NCBI GenBank assembly: GCA_946699065.1
Contig: CAMPDV010000292.1
Coordinates: 310,001 to 374,000, forward strand
Source of the DNA: Loxodes magnus
Taxonomy: Eukaryota > Ciliophora > Karyorelictea > Loxodida > Loxodidae
Length of the DNA stretch: 64,000 nucleotides
Direction: 5' to 3'
Below the pieces are notes generated by a model, which was not told where the DNA came from, ran no database searches, and saw nothing but the letters and a program-made list of their open reading frames with translations. Position numbers and translations under genes: made by a program. Below are positions 11,140 through 23,526 of the stretch, in pieces (position 1 is the stretch's first letter; each line of letters starts with the position of its first letter).

Positions 11140-13056
11140 ATGTAACCCTAAGCTATCTTTGCTTGCCAACTTTGTTATCAAAGTTGTAATTATCAAGACA
11201 CTAAGTCTCTTACTTTACCTTGTAACCATTCTTTTTGCTTATCTTGTGTTCGCAATCAATTTAAAGATCGAAATTTATTCGAATGCTCAAAATGTTAATT
11301 TGTATACAGCAGTTTGGAAGAAATTTAGTAAACCAATATGAAGGCATTATTAAGCGAAGAAAAAGGGAAATAATAAGAAGCATAGTAAGGAAATACGCAA
11401 ATAGACTCAAAAAGTTAGATAAGGATTCTTTAAGTTGAATCTAGCTAATCTTTTTCTAGTAAAGCAGAACAGAAAATTTTCAAAAACTAAAATATAATAA
11501 ATAAGATAATTTAGTATCTTGATAATTGGGATATTTGCCATCTATAGTGTACTAGTAAATACTTTAATTGCTTTAGATATTATTTAGAAAGAGATTTATG
11601 AATTGGAAAATTAGATGGAGAAGAATTACCTTATGTTAAAAATGAAATAGAATGTGGGCTTAAATAGATTATTTGTTCTGATGTTATTTCCTTAGTAATC
11701 AATGGACAAAAACTATCTGAAAATGCTTGTAACTAAATTTTAAATACGTTTAGCTAAATTATCAAACTCAAAGAAATGGTGAGGCAAAATAAACTAAATT
11801 AAGAATTGGGTGCTTTATATGGAAAACCTTTAAGTAAACTCTCGCTTGGTTCAAGACTAAAGAAATTGAGTTTATTCAATTTAAAAATAAAAGATAATGA
11901 CTTACATTTTCTATAATAATTAAATCAACTAGAATTATTAACTATAGAAAGCAATAACAATCTAATAGGTAGTTTCTTAACCGACTTTTGTATAAACTTA
12001 AGATTAAAATAACTAGAATTTATAAGTGAAAATCTAGATTATGGTTAAGTAAGAAAATACTTAGAATTAAAAGGAACTCTTTTAGAATAGATATAAATAG
12101 GACAAAATGAAGAAATAGAAGATTTTATAGATTTATGTCCTAACTTAAATAAATAAATCTTTTTGTTTGGAAATAAACAGTTAAATGATTAGATTTTATT
12201 AAAACTGAAGCATTATAATATGACAGACTTAAGAATTTAATAATAGAAATTCACTCAATTAACATTTACTAGTTTCTTATCTTTTACATATATTAAAATA
12301 GAAATTATAGAAATAATATGATGTGATAATTTTAATGATGAAAATCTAATTCTTTTATTAAAAAATTTACCTAATCTAAAAACTTTAAGTTTAGGGTTAT
12401 TAAATATATCAGATAATGGTTTTAGAAAAATAGGAGAATATGGATAAAATTACTAAGAACTTCTTATTATTTAGAATAATATAACAGAAGAAACTTTAAA
12501 CTTCATATTTACTAACTGTAGGAAACTTAAAATTATATCATTAATAAGCATAAACTAACTTGAAAGTTAAACTTTAAAAATAATTAACCAGAACTGTGAT
12601 TAAGTTAACAAATTATACTTTAGCAACGTTGGAATAGTTGGATAAGAGTGGATGGAAGAAATAATAAAAATGAAAAATCTCAAAGATTTAAGTCTTATTA
12701 GCTGTAATATTCTATCAGATAACGATATTAGGTAATTAATAATTACTGGGAAAAAATTATATAGCTTGAATATAAATAAAAATAAGTAAATAACAGATTA
12801 AGCTTTTCCAATTTATGATGAATAAGGCTGTATATATCCTATTTATAAAGTTTTAACATATCTAAATATTGAAGAACTACCTTAGATAAGTGAATAGAAA
12901 TTATTAAGTTTGAAAAGACAATTCAAAAGATTATTTATGCAAAACGAAAAAATAGAAAGAGTCGGAATAAATTAAGAAACCAACGAGGTAGATTTTGATT
13001 TAAGAACAAAGATAAATTTTAATGAAGAAGCTTTAAATACTTGAAGAGTGGATTAA
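11140..13056 (+). CDS. RING finger / F-box-like / leucine-rich-repeat protein, copy 1
   Basis: About 638 residues when TAA/TAG=Gln and TGA=Trp. The N-terminal RING is CQLC, then LPCNHSFCLSCVRNQF, then CSKC. A Gln-rich linker follows, then an F-box-like helix set (INKIIQYLDNWDICHLQC, about 11490-11545). After that come irregular leucine-rich repeats such as LPNLKTLSLGLLNIS and MKNLKDLSLISCNILSD, to the end. The Trp of YLDNWDI is TGG here (11527) but TGA in the other copies. In-frame TGAs sit near 11596 and 12319 and at 13042. The proposed stop is TAA 13054-13056, because similarity between copies 1-3 ends there. RING plus F-box-like plus LRR suggests a substrate-selecting ubiquitin ligase. Whether it is expressed is unknown. 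Confidence 0.75.
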
Positions 13057-13369
13057 ATGACATTTAAAACTTCAAATTAAATTTTAATTACTAAATAAGT
13101 ATTGCTATAGTTATAATTATAAATGAAATTGATTATATTTTCTTAGATTTTTCAATTAATTTTACTATCTCTCAAAATTTTATAAAATGGATAAAATTTA
13201 ATTTATACCTATTCCAATTTATTTAAAGAAGTTTTCTATCGATATTTTCAAATTTCTCTTTGTATTCCTTAAGCTATTTTTTAATTTGAAAAAGATTAAT
13301 TATCTTTATTAATTAAATTAAATTAAAATTGAATTTCAGCTTAAAAGCTATTTTGCATCTGATCTACTA
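13057..13369. other. AT-rich spacer
   Basis: 3' flank of the RING/LRR gene; nothing recognised. Confidence 0.5.
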
Positions 13370-14107
13370 CTAGTTTTATTTTTTACCGTATTTTCCTTCC
13401 ACTATGACAATCTAAGATATCAGTATGTCACGAAAGTTTTAGTGTAATTTACCCTCTAAGAGTCCAATTTCTTCTTGAAGTCGGTTTTAATATCTTTGTG
13501 AGCAATTTATTCCCTCCTCGGATTAAATTCAAGAAAAGATTATTTCCATGTTTGTCATGCCTACATTCCTAGGATCCTATATAGCTCAATATATAACCAT
13601 CAGCCATCTATTTACATTTCCAATAAAATACAAAAAACTTAATAGATGATATCCAATATTGCAGCAATGGGAATGTGTTTTGGTTCTAAGGAGGGGTGGT
13701 GCAATAAAATTTAACAAGGAATGTATGTGAGAATTGCTAAAAAGTTTTTTTTTGCACAAGATTGAGCTTAATTTTACCCATAAATCCATAAGCTCAAGTT
13801 CCTTTTAATCTAATTGAGATAGGTCAGCCCACGCATGTCAACACATCCTTTTCAAAGACTCCTTGACAATTACATGAATGTTAAGACAAACAAATCTAGC
13901 TTTTCCCATAGTGAACTTTCCAGTTATTTTGCTGTCATAATCTATCTTAACGCAAGTTCGCAACTCATCATCTCCAAGCTTCACAACATTGTTCTTAGGA
14001 CATAGTAACATTTCCAAAACCAAAAGGCTCCAGTCTGAGTGGAGCATGCGCAAGAAGCGAGAAGAAACCGCAGCTTCTAAATTGTCTCACCTATTATTAC
14101 AACTCAT
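13370..14107 (-). CDS. Unidentified protein in a higher-GC island
   Basis: A single frame from ATG 14107 runs to about 13.37 kb only if TGA is read as Trp: NNRWDNLEAAVSSRFLRML, RMCWHAWADLSQLDQKEL, VIYWAIQDPRNVG and FSWIQSEEGINC each contain one TGA. Under a standard code the frame breaks into two short ones. Base composition is clearly less AT-biased than the flanks, and residue composition (Cys, His, Arg, Trp) looks like real protein. I recognise no family; it has no zinc finger or transposase signature I can name. It could be a fragment of a mobile-element protein or a transferred gene. The exact C terminus is unknown. Confidence 0.5.
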
Positions 14108-14650
14108 CTAAAAATGTCTGAAAAAATCACTACTGATGGTGGGAATTTGTTTCTGATTAGAATTCTTTGCAAATTAAGCCTCAAGTCTTCCAATTTCGAG
14201 TAGGAACTTTCTTCTTTTCTAACATATTTATCGATAATTATGCTTAGCTATCTTGCTAAAACTTTTCAGATTAGACCTAATAGCCTTTTTATCTTTTTCG
14301 TTTCTTTAATTCAATTTCGTCTATATCCATCATATTTATCTTTATATTATTATCTTTAATTTTTTCCATTTTCTTTTACATTTTGTTTAGGTTATAAGTT
14401 TAACTAACTCAAAAATAAGATATTTCTAACTATATTTATTTAATTAGGGATTTAATTTTTTTATGTTTAAACATTTATTTTATTTTACCTTTATGAATAT
14501 ATCACCTTTGCTGATCTTAAGAATTTCTATTATATGATAAATTTCCTCTATAGCTTTACAAATATTTCATATCCTTTTTTATTTCTAAAAGTATCTCCTT
14601 TAACTCCCTAATCTTTACATTATATATAAGAATTCCAAATATTTAATGTT
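14108..14650. other. AT-rich spacer
   Basis: Nothing recognised. Confidence 0.45.
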
Positions 14651-14659
14651 GCAATGATA

Positions 14660-15330
14660 TGATGTTGGAAAACGATTGACTAAGTACAAAACAACCTCCA
14701 GGAAGAGGTCAAAAAGCTTAGGAAGGACAATGGGAAGCTAATGCATTAACTTAACCTAGCAGAAGGAATAGAGTCAAGATTCATGTCCTAGAAAAGAGAA
14801 CTAAGCGCCTTTTGGAATATCTCACAAAGTCAGACTAACGAATCCTAAAATTAGCTTTAGAAACAGACTGAACTGGATAACAGACTCATAAAAACAGAAG
14901 AGAAATTGTAAACATTAAAGAAAGATCAAAGCGAAACTGGAGCTATATAAATGGAAATCGAAGCCTAAAAAGAGCAAATCCATCAAGAAAGATAATTAAA
15001 AATAAAAAAAAATGTTTCTGCTGTGGAAGCGTATGATATCTTTATCGGAAGTGTTGGAAATTTTAATAGAAATAAAGAAACTATTGGATAAAAGAGCAAA
15101 AAAAGAAGAAAAAAGAAGAAGCAAAAATGAAAATATTATATTGTATCCCGGATGGTTCAATATACAAGATTAAGATGGAACCAAGGCAAGTTAAATGAGG
15201 GAAAACCTGGAAAAATCCGAGTTCCCAATCTCGCTAAAACCGGGCGACCAGAACTTTTATATTTAACAGCAGGGAGCATGAGCTGCTGTTTTCCTGACGG
15301 GGTTGAAAATCCCTAAAATGGAAAACACAA
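14660..15330 (+). pseudogene. Gag-like zinc-knuckle protein, N-terminally truncated
   Basis: Coiled-coil sequence (SAFWNISQSQTNESQ, then RLIKTEEKLQTLKKDQ and AIQMEIEAQKEQIHQ) leads to a CCHC-type knuckle at 15013-15054, CFCCGSVWYLYRKC. There the Gly before the fourth ligand is TGA and the His is Tyr. The coil and the knuckle are in different frames; the switch lies at an A9 run at 15004-15012. The N-terminal GFKKGF motif of the family is missing. The 3' end carries the paired hairpins annotated separately. A related minus-strand copy (18781-19560) shares the AFWNISQ-type block. Confidence 0.55.
15265..15313 (+). repeat. Paired 3' hairpins of the gag-like element
   Basis: First stem AACAGCAG/CTGCTGTT (15265-15290, 8 bp, 10-base loop). 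Second stem GGG/CCC around TTGAAAAT (15300-15313). Equivalent hairpins with different stem bases occur at 28016-28059 and 18781-18800. Confidence 0.6.
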
Positions 15331-16690
15331 ATTAATAATATTATTGCTAAATAAAAACGTGAATAAGTTAATGGTATTAAAAATTATTTAAAATAAATTA
15401 GAATATTTTTTATATGATAGTGAGAGATTGTTAAATACGTAAATAACTAATTAATGTTATTTCCATAATCTTAATCTCAGTCTTCTTCAAAGATACTGGC
15501 TGTTCAGTTTGATTATATTCTACTAATGCTTAATAGATAATTACTTTCCTATTCCTTTTTAATTACTTCAGTGATAAATAATGCTACTGGTATAAATCAT
15601 GTAAAATTTAAAGAATAGATAGATAATAGTTACTTGTTCTTAAATATATGTTGAGAAACTTTTAATGTGCTTTAGTAAAGGAATTTTCTAAAAGTTTATG
15701 ATTTATTTGGAGATGAATATTCTCTTTTAAGATACAAAATATTAGCAACTAAGTCTTCCATTAAAGTTTTATACTAACTAAGATTTTAATTGTAGAAAAT
15801 CTCCTAAAGAAATATTAAGAATTTGTAATTTTTAAGACTATTAAGTCACCAATAATTTCAACTTTTTTTATTTAAAATTATTCTTATTTTTGATCTATTG
15901 AAAGAAATGATTATTTTAAGATTAATTCCTTCAAGATAAGATAAGATAATTTTCAGATTAAAAATCTTAACTACTTAAATATTTTACTATCTAAACAGAT
16001 TTTAATCTAGTTAAGTCAAAAATTTAGGTGATATATAATCTTTAAAGAATAAGAAGCAATATCTCAAGAAGTTAACATATGAAAATGCAATCTAAAAAGA
16101 TTTAAATAAATAAATATTAATTTAGTAATCTAAAAATCTTAATAATACTATTTTCTTCCTTTTTTCAATCTTTACAATTAACTTTCTATAACCCAATGAA
16201 ATAATTATTTATCATTATTTGCAATAAAACCTTTAAGCTCTTAACTATCCATATTTAACATAATTCTTATGCCAAAATGCTTAATTATATTACTGAGATT
16301 TTTAATAATTAAATATAAAATAATGAATCTAAAATTAAAAAGTTGAGTCAGAATTAATAATTAAATTAAATATTTTTTTAACTTTAATAGAAATACTTTT
16401 AAGAATGCAGTTCTAAACTACCTTATTTTATTTAAAATTAAAAAAATTAACTTAAGTAATAGATTTTACTATTGAATGCCGTATTTTGAGCTTTCAAGAT
16501 TTTTATTTTTTAAATATTTTTACTACTTAAATTTTTATTTCTTTTGTTTGTTTATAATAGTTAAACTAGGACAATTAAATTTTTCAATTGCATTCACGAA
16601 AATTATTTTAAAAAAGTATAATATAAGCAAATATTTTTATAAATCTTTTAAGAATATTAATGAATGATTTTTACTTAATAAAATGAATAT
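15331..16690. other. AT-rich spacer
   Basis: No supported gene or repeat. Confidence 0.45.
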
Positions 16691-16699
16691 AAGATTTTA

Positions 16700-16985
16700 A
16701 ATTGTAGCACATTTAATAATATAAATGCTTTTAAAAGCAAAATATAATGTTTTATTTATTTCATTTTATAAATCCGACATTTTTTCAGCTTTTAATATAA
16801 GAGATAAATCGTCTCCCCATCTTCTGCAAGTAATGCTTCTATCAAATTTATTAAATTTGAATCCAATAAAGAAAGGCTCAAAGGAATTAATAGTTTCAGA
16901 AAATGGCCTTTACATCTAGTGAATTTGGAAAAGTCTTCTCTTGAACTAAAGAGTGATTTAGGATTTCATTAGTCCGACATCCATA
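16700..16985 (-). pseudogene. LINE reverse transcriptase fragment (WGDD)
   Basis: The minus strand reads ITCRRWGDDLSLILKAEKM at 16835-16780. This matches the active-site block FACRGWADDLILLSKSAK of the LINE at 44-48 kb. Upstream residues GFKFNKFD correspond to GFKCQD of that element, and GLMKSQ (near 16975) to its GVMQGS block. Flanking conserved RT motifs are missing or unrecognisable, so this is a truncated, decayed insertion of the same LINE family. It lies directly downstream of a gag-like fragment in the same orientation. Confidence 0.65.
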
Positions 16986-17059
16986 TTTATAATTTACTCT
17001 CCACGGTTAAGCCTTTTATATTTAAAAAATATTTTTAAAATTTTTGATATTACTATTAT

Positions 17060-17560
17060 AAAATTTTTTCCTTTATATTTCACCCGTTAGAGTTGGTCAT
17101 ATTTGAAATTGTTTTTTATCATATTTCTTCTATAAATTTCATAAATTTTGTTTCTTCACCAGCATCTATTATAATGATGTTACTTTGAACATACATAACA
17201 ACTTATTTTTCCTATAATTTTTTATTTTTATTCATTTATTTTGATGTCCAAAAGAATACTTTCCTGCTATCCGCCGACCCTTTATATAATTTCTTATTGG
17301 ATATTCTATATGCTATTTATAGCATCCTCTATAAATGGAATTTAAATGTTTTGTTTTTATTTATTTTTTCTAACATCTATTCTAATTTTTCAATCTTTAA
17401 TCTATGCTGCTTCAATTAATATTGTATATTTGATGACCATTACTAAACTGATTATGTAAAGGATTCCTGAGGTTATTGTTCTATATCTTATTGAGTTGAT
17501 TGTTCAGTTAAATTAGATTTTTATTCAAATTTTTTTTGGTATTCATTGAGATGTTCTGTT
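17060..17560 (-). pseudogene. Gag-like zinc-knuckle fragment
   Basis: A knuckle CYVCSKQHHYNRC is read on the minus strand at 17200-17162 (C-x2-C-x4-H-x3-C). Its C-terminal tail (YDQL) resembles that of the minus-strand copy at 62840-63440 (YTQL). Nucleotide similarity between the two extends over about 500 bases. The N terminus is not identified, and the tail before the RT fragment is AT-rich. Confidence 0.5.
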
Positions 17561-18780
17561 ATTACTTAATTACCATTTTATTTTTTATATACAATATTAC
17601 TTTTAATTTTAATTTATAAGTAAGAATGACGATATCATACTATAGAAAGGTAAGAAAAATATCTGGATTATTCCATTATCAAGTTATATTTGTCTATATT
17701 ATAACAATTTAGAAGAAAAACCAATTAATACTTTTGTAAAAAGATTCAAGTACATTTTAAATATCTTTGATGATTTTATTTTTTTAAGTTAGTTAATTAA
17801 AATATTCTATAAAAAATCTAACATTTTCTCCATTTCTACTAATTTGGCTAGTAAATTTATCTTTCGTAACTATTAAAAACTAATAACTTTTATCTATTAC
17901 ATCATATTTGCATGGCTTTTATTAATTTTCTAATTTAATTTAAATTTGATGAATTAATTTTCATTAGTATATAAATTATAATATTTGTATGCGAAATCTT
18001 TATAAAATATTTTTAATATTTTCTAAAATAAGAAAATAATACCTCAATTTATTAGTAATTTTTTTATCATTTAAAAAATGGGAATAAAAAAATTCTGTAT
18101 TCAGTTCTTGATGTATTCTACTAGATCTCAAACTATTTTATTAGAAAATAATAAAAATTTAAAGTAAATATTTTTATCCATATTTAAGTCGTTCTCTCTT
18201 CATTAAGTTAGATCAGCTGATATTTTATTTGTAATTTTTTTGATGATTTATTATATTTCTACAACTACAAAAAAGATTAAAATGTGATAAAAGTGTAGAT
18301 ATTAGTGTTCTTTCGATGTATTATTCTCATAGGCTTTGTAATATCTGGTTCTGTATCATTATTTTCTGCAGATATAAATTCTGACGTTTATTGAAAAATG
18401 AATTTTATTATGAATCAACTTAATAATTTTTAGTTCTTTCTTTAAATTCATAAATTCGATAAACTAGTCAAGGAACATTTTAAAATAGTTTACTCTCCTT
18501 CTTTTATATCTAATATGCTTCTTGATAAATTTTTACTGCTTTTCCTCCCTGTAATTAGTAGTATTCAAAACGTTTTTATCAATATTTATTATAGCAATAT
18601 AATCTTGATTTTTTTTCAAAATTCATTATTTTTACTTTTACATTCTTGAGCTAATTTAAATTTTGAATAAATTATAGTTTGAAGAGCGGTGATAACATTT
18701 TTAATACAAGATAAGATAAAAAAAGACAAAATAAATTTTTTTTTGCGTTCTTGGATGTATTTTTACCTCTTTCCTGCCAA
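17561..18780. other. AT-rich stretch, possibly decayed element
   Basis: Minus-strand Lys-rich, coil-like sequence is visible near 18.4-18.6 kb, but no domain or repeat supports a call. Confidence 0.35.
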
Positions 18781-18800
18781 CCTCTAGATTGTTCTAGAGG
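18781..18800 (-). repeat. 3' hairpin of the gag-like element
   Basis: CCTCTAGA/TCTAGAGG perfect inverted repeat with a 4-base loop. It occupies the same place, relative to the homologous gag-like sequence, as the AACAGCAG/CTGCTGTT hairpin at 15265. Confidence 0.6.
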
Positions 18801-19560
18801 CTAAATATAAAAAGTTGAAAATTTCTACAATTTTTGTCCTTTTCATGCATGTGATTCTTGAAATTCTTCTTTCTCCAAGATAATACTTGAATCATTTTTC
18901 TTGCAAATTTTTTACAATATAATTTTTCTTTTTTCTTAATAGTTTTAGTTGCTGTTGTTCCATTTAATGCTTCAATTATTGTTAATTTTCTTCTGTTTTT
19001 TCTATTCTTTTTTCCATCTCTTTCTGTTTTTGATTTTGGTTCTATGATTTGGCTGTTTCGGTCTTGTGAAATATTTCAAAATGGGCTAAGGTCTCATCCT
19101 TAGGTTATGAGTCTTAATTATATTCCCTCTGCAAATTCAGGTTTTTCTATCAGTATTTTATTATATTTCTTCAGATTTTTACCTCTTCCTGGAGTTAAAA
19201 TATCAATTTTATCAGCTAATATACTCATTAACTGTTCTGTGATTTAATTCGAGACTTCTGAGTGAGTAATGTTTTTTGTCTATTTCCTAGGCTTTTTTTC
19301 ATAGATTAGAGATTCGTTTTGGTGGGCAACCTTTTAATACCTTTTTCCTGTTCCTAGTTTGTTTAGAATGTAAGAATGTAGTTAACTCCTGCTTTTTTGG
19401 AGCCGTGAAATATTCTGTTTTGGTTCCTGACACATTTTTATGGTAGTATTTTTTCCAATGATATTTAATATTTAAAAATCAAGCTAATTTCTTTTTATCC
19501 ACTTAATTCATAGATTTTCTTATTACTTTTTGCATATTATTTAATATCCATTTTATCATA
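18781..19560 (-). pseudogene. Gag-like protein, decayed copy
   Basis: The minus strand contains a block LTPGRGKNLKKYNK followed by LSPFWNISQ near 19180-19080. It aligns with the coil and AFWNISQ block of the copy at 14660-15330. The region corresponding to the zinc knuckle (about 18.9 kb) has lost most of its Cys residues. The 3' end carries a perfect 8-bp hairpin (18781-18800), followed on the minus strand by GGCAGGAAAGAGG, matching the end of the 15-kb copy. Confidence 0.45.
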
Positions 19561-20102
19561 GTTTCCACTTTATTCCTACATTAGAAATTGCTTTTTTTAA
19601 TATTCTGCTAACTTCAATTACTGAGATTAATTTTCTTTTTTTACTATCTTAAGTTGCTTCTAGCATTCAATTTGATACTCCATTAAGCTTAGAGATATCT
19701 TTCTTAGCTTCTATCTTTCTTTGAAGTATATACAATCCTCTAATCTTTAATTCTCTTATATTAATTGAAATAATTATCTCTTTATTTTTGCATAGAAAAG
19801 GGCTATTCTACTTATCAAGCTTAAATAACTAATACATTTTTGTTAACTGGGAAGACTTCTCAAATTTTAAAGGATTAGTAATATATTTATTCATTTTTTT
19901 CTCCACTACTTCTTAGTCAAATCAAGAATTTACTTCATTTTTTATTTCGAATAAAATCAAATTCAGTAACGTTTTCTGGAATAAATATTTTTCTTTAACT
20001 ATAAAAGAATAATTTAGGATTGTCATTTAAAAGAAGAAATAAATCCATATTATTATCTACTTTATCTTAATTTTTTAATTGATGATATAAATATATCTAA
20101 TA
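19561..20102. other. AT-rich spacer up to the duplication boundary
   Basis: Nothing recognised. Similarity with 50005 onward starts at about 20103. Confidence 0.4.
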
Positions 20103-20699
20103 ATAGCATTTTTATAGTTTATAGTTGTTTAAGTTGTAATTTTACTTTATTAAATCATTTATTAAATAACTTATAATTAATTTCATGCAAAAAATAAATC
20201 ATACATTACAGTATTTCCCTCAAATTTAAAATGTGATTTAAATTAAAAAAATCAGAAAAATGGAGTAGATAGAGATACTATATATTTGGTTATGCGCTTC
20301 ATCGAATCACTTGCTGTTCTATATAATATGAAATAAAAATTACAGGCAGCACAAGGTTTTATACTTTACTAAGCTCATCTATCCTTTTCTTTAATAAATA
20401 TCTATCCTTATTAAATAAATATGAAGCATAATGATAGTATTACATGAAAAAAAATTCAAAATAAAATGTTTATAGAAAAACATCTGAATTTAATTTTATA
20501 TTTAAAATAAGTTATAAGTTTATTATTTAATGATATTCTAAGCAAAAAGTAGTATTGATTAATTAATATAAGATTAAGATTATAAATAATAATTATAATT
20601 TATTTATAATATTCTATTATGAACATTTTTCTTTTAATTTTAGATAATAATTATCAACTAAATAATTATTTAAAAAAAGTTACATACAAATTATTTCAG

Positions 20700-20742
20700 T
20701 TTTAGTGACGAAACTAAAAGTAAGTTTTAATAATTATTAAAA
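20700..20742. repeat. Hairpin plus palindrome
   Basis: TTTTAGT/ACTAAAA with a six-base loop (20700-20719), followed five bases later by the perfect palindrome TTTTAATAATTATTAAAA (20725-20742). Both are preserved in copy B at 50610-50652. Function unknown; either could be a terminator-like or chance AT structure. Confidence 0.4.
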
Positions 20743-22678
20743 CATAAAAGGCTAATAATAATTATATCCGTTTAAATAAATAATCACATAAGAGTTTTTT
20801 TTATTTTTAGCCTTTATTTATTGAAGATTTTCATATTATTTAGTGATTAAAAAAATATTTTACTTCTTTTATTTAATTTACCATTTGCTTCAAAAAATAA
20901 TCATACAATTAATTAAACTTATGCTCAGTGAGCTTAATACTTATGTTTTGGAAATAAAATAAAGTTTTTATTTAAAGTTGTAGCTTGAAGGTTTATATAA
21001 AGTTGTTTAATTCCCATATATATGTTTAATATTTAATTTTATTAATTTAACTAATAATTTTCACATTACTATAAAAAATAAGTAAAATAGTAAAATTTGG
21101 ATTAAAAAGTATTAAAAATGATTATAAAATATTTTAATAATATTGGATTATTAAATTTAATTTCTTAAATGAATGAATATAATAATTATTTTTTATTATT
21201 AATATAAATTAGTAACTTATACTAATTATTTTCCTATTATAATGTTTACTATAATTATTTCATTAATGCTTATTCATTTTTTAATTATAAAAGTTAAAAT
21301 TTATTCTTTTTGAATACTTTAAATTATAAATTTTTGTTAATATATATAAAAGAATATAAATAAAAGTTGAATCACTCAAAAATAAAGATATAAGATTTAG
21401 AATAGTTTAATATTTTAAGATTATAGAGATAAATATTTATATTTATATATTGTTCTATTTTAAGATAAAATTATATAATTTACATTATATAATAATAGTC
21501 TTGCTGTCCCTTAATCTCTTTATATCATCATTTTCTTTTTAACGTTTAAATTTCAAATTTAATTAAATTAAAAATTGCCTTAATAAATTAAACTAGAAAT
21601 TTGCATGTATTTTATTTCTTTATCAACAATAAAAATTAAGTAAACTAAGTTTAAGTTTCATAAAAGAAAATATTTTTAAATTTTGTTTATTTTTAACTAA
21701 CAAGGAACAATATTTTTGCACACTTAAGTTTCTTCCTTTTAACGCTTATATTTTTATGTTTGTAGATATTGATATTTGGCTTGCTTTTCTATCATATCTT
21801 ATTCAATAAATCTTGTTTCTTTCATATCTCAAGACAATATTCATAATGTTATAATTAATAATAGAAATACATTTTTTTTCACTTATTGTAAAATTTAAGT
21901 ATATTCAAGAATTCATACTAACATATTTTAGCATATTGGCTGCATATATTTTAAATTATCTGTCTAGTTTTTTAATATGAATGAATGCTTTAAGATTCAG
22001 TAGTTTTATAATCCCATCATTCAGATGTTTTTATAACTTTTGAATTAGATGAAGTTGAACTTATTTATATTCAGAGTGTTAAATTTTTTTAATGTAAAAA
22101 ATAGCGTAAATTAAATATTTAAGTTAAATCATATAATCTTAAGATTTATCTCTATCTTTTTTTTATTTTTATTATTTCATACCTTATAACTTTTTTATCA
22201 TTAAATCGAATAAAAAACTATCAAGGTAGCTTTTTCGTTTTTAAATAATCTAAAAATTTGCTTTGAGATAATTGTTAAATAATCAAGGAACTGCATGAGA
22301 CACCTGAAACATAAAATTTGAATCCACTAAAATACAAAGCAGATTATATATCTATCAGAATTATTTTGTCTTAAATAATTACAATACAACTAGCAATAAA
22401 AATATACCTTTCCTAAGCATATCTTATTAGCTTCAATTTTATTATAAAATAAGAATTTATCAGCAGGTATATAATCTATATTAAGATTACTAGAACTAAA
22501 TATATAAAAATAGATACATTGAAAGGATATTAAATAAGTCTCTTTTAATTCTAAACTTACCTAAATAAATAAATTAAAATCATTATTTAATTAAAAATTT
22601 TCCATTATAGCTACTTCATTACTTTTCTGTGATTTTGCTATTAGCAAAACTTAAGAATATTTTTTATATCTTTCAACC
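20743..22678. other. AT-rich stretch inside the duplication
   Basis: No gene recognised. Conserved with 50653-52593 only because the segment is duplicated. Confidence 0.45.
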
Positions 22679-23404
22679 ATGTTTTCAATAGCTAACTTTC
22701 TATGTTACTCTGATGGAAATATTGCTAATTTTGTTAAAGAAGCTGAAAATGAAAGCGTATAAGAATCAAAATTTGAATATTATTAAACAATAGATCCACA
22801 ATATCTTACTAATTAATTGATGTGCTTGAGTTTTGAATATAAATGAAATAAAAATAAGTTAAAATAGATGAAGAATCAATTAGTTATTAAAGCAAAATTT
22901 AATAACTAAGAAGCTAAATAATTGAGAGAAGAAAATGATGTTGTAAGGGAATTAAAAAGAACATTAAAAGAGAAAAAAATAATTTCTTTTAATTGACTCA
23001 TTAATAAATTAATTAAGCCCGTATCAGTAGAGTATGCAAGATTTGATCATGCAACTAGATTAAATAACTTAAAAAAAATAAAGACTCGTTAAAATTTAAA
23101 TGCACTTAAGAAAAAATTTTTGAATTTATTTAAAGAAAATAGAAAGAAAGAATAAGATAACTTTCCTCGCCAATGTAAGACATTATAAAATAACATTAAA
23201 TTAAAGAATATTATTAGGTTTGGGAAAGTTAGCATGATTCAACATAAAGCTATGCTTAAAAAATTTGAAAAAACAAATATTTAGATGAATAAAGTAAAGC
23301 AAAACAAAACATCATTGAAAGTTAGCTCAATGAAAAATAAATATTAAACAAGCAAACTTAAAATTTGAAACACAAAATAAAAGTTGGAAGTCGTGTGAAA
23401 ATAA
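22679..23404 (+). CDS. Small basic coiled-coil protein, unrecognised
   Basis: A continuous frame from ATG 22679, about 240 residues. It starts MFSIANFLCYSDGNIANFV, then becomes Lys/Asn/Gln-rich with coil segments (QEAKQLREENDVVRELKRTL) and a basic C terminus. TGA is read as Trp in EYKWNKNK, SFNWLINK and KIWNTKQ. The end is TGA 23396-23398 or TAA 23402-23404. It converges on the RING/LRR gene of copy A. The duplicate at 52594 has a one-base deletion. No known domain; the charge suggests nucleic-acid or membrane-surface binding, which is only a guess. Confidence 0.55.
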
Positions 23405-23526
23405 TTTGAGATATTATATAATAAAACTTAATAAATTTTAATAATATAAAACTTAGTTTTATTTATATATATTAATTATTCTTAATTTTAATCTATAAAA
23501 TTTAATTTTTCACTTTTAAAGAATTT

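Noticed and set aside
11142-11152. TAACCCTAAG as a telomere-like repeat
   Set aside because: A single occurrence inside the RING gene start, not tandem, and changed in the paralogues.
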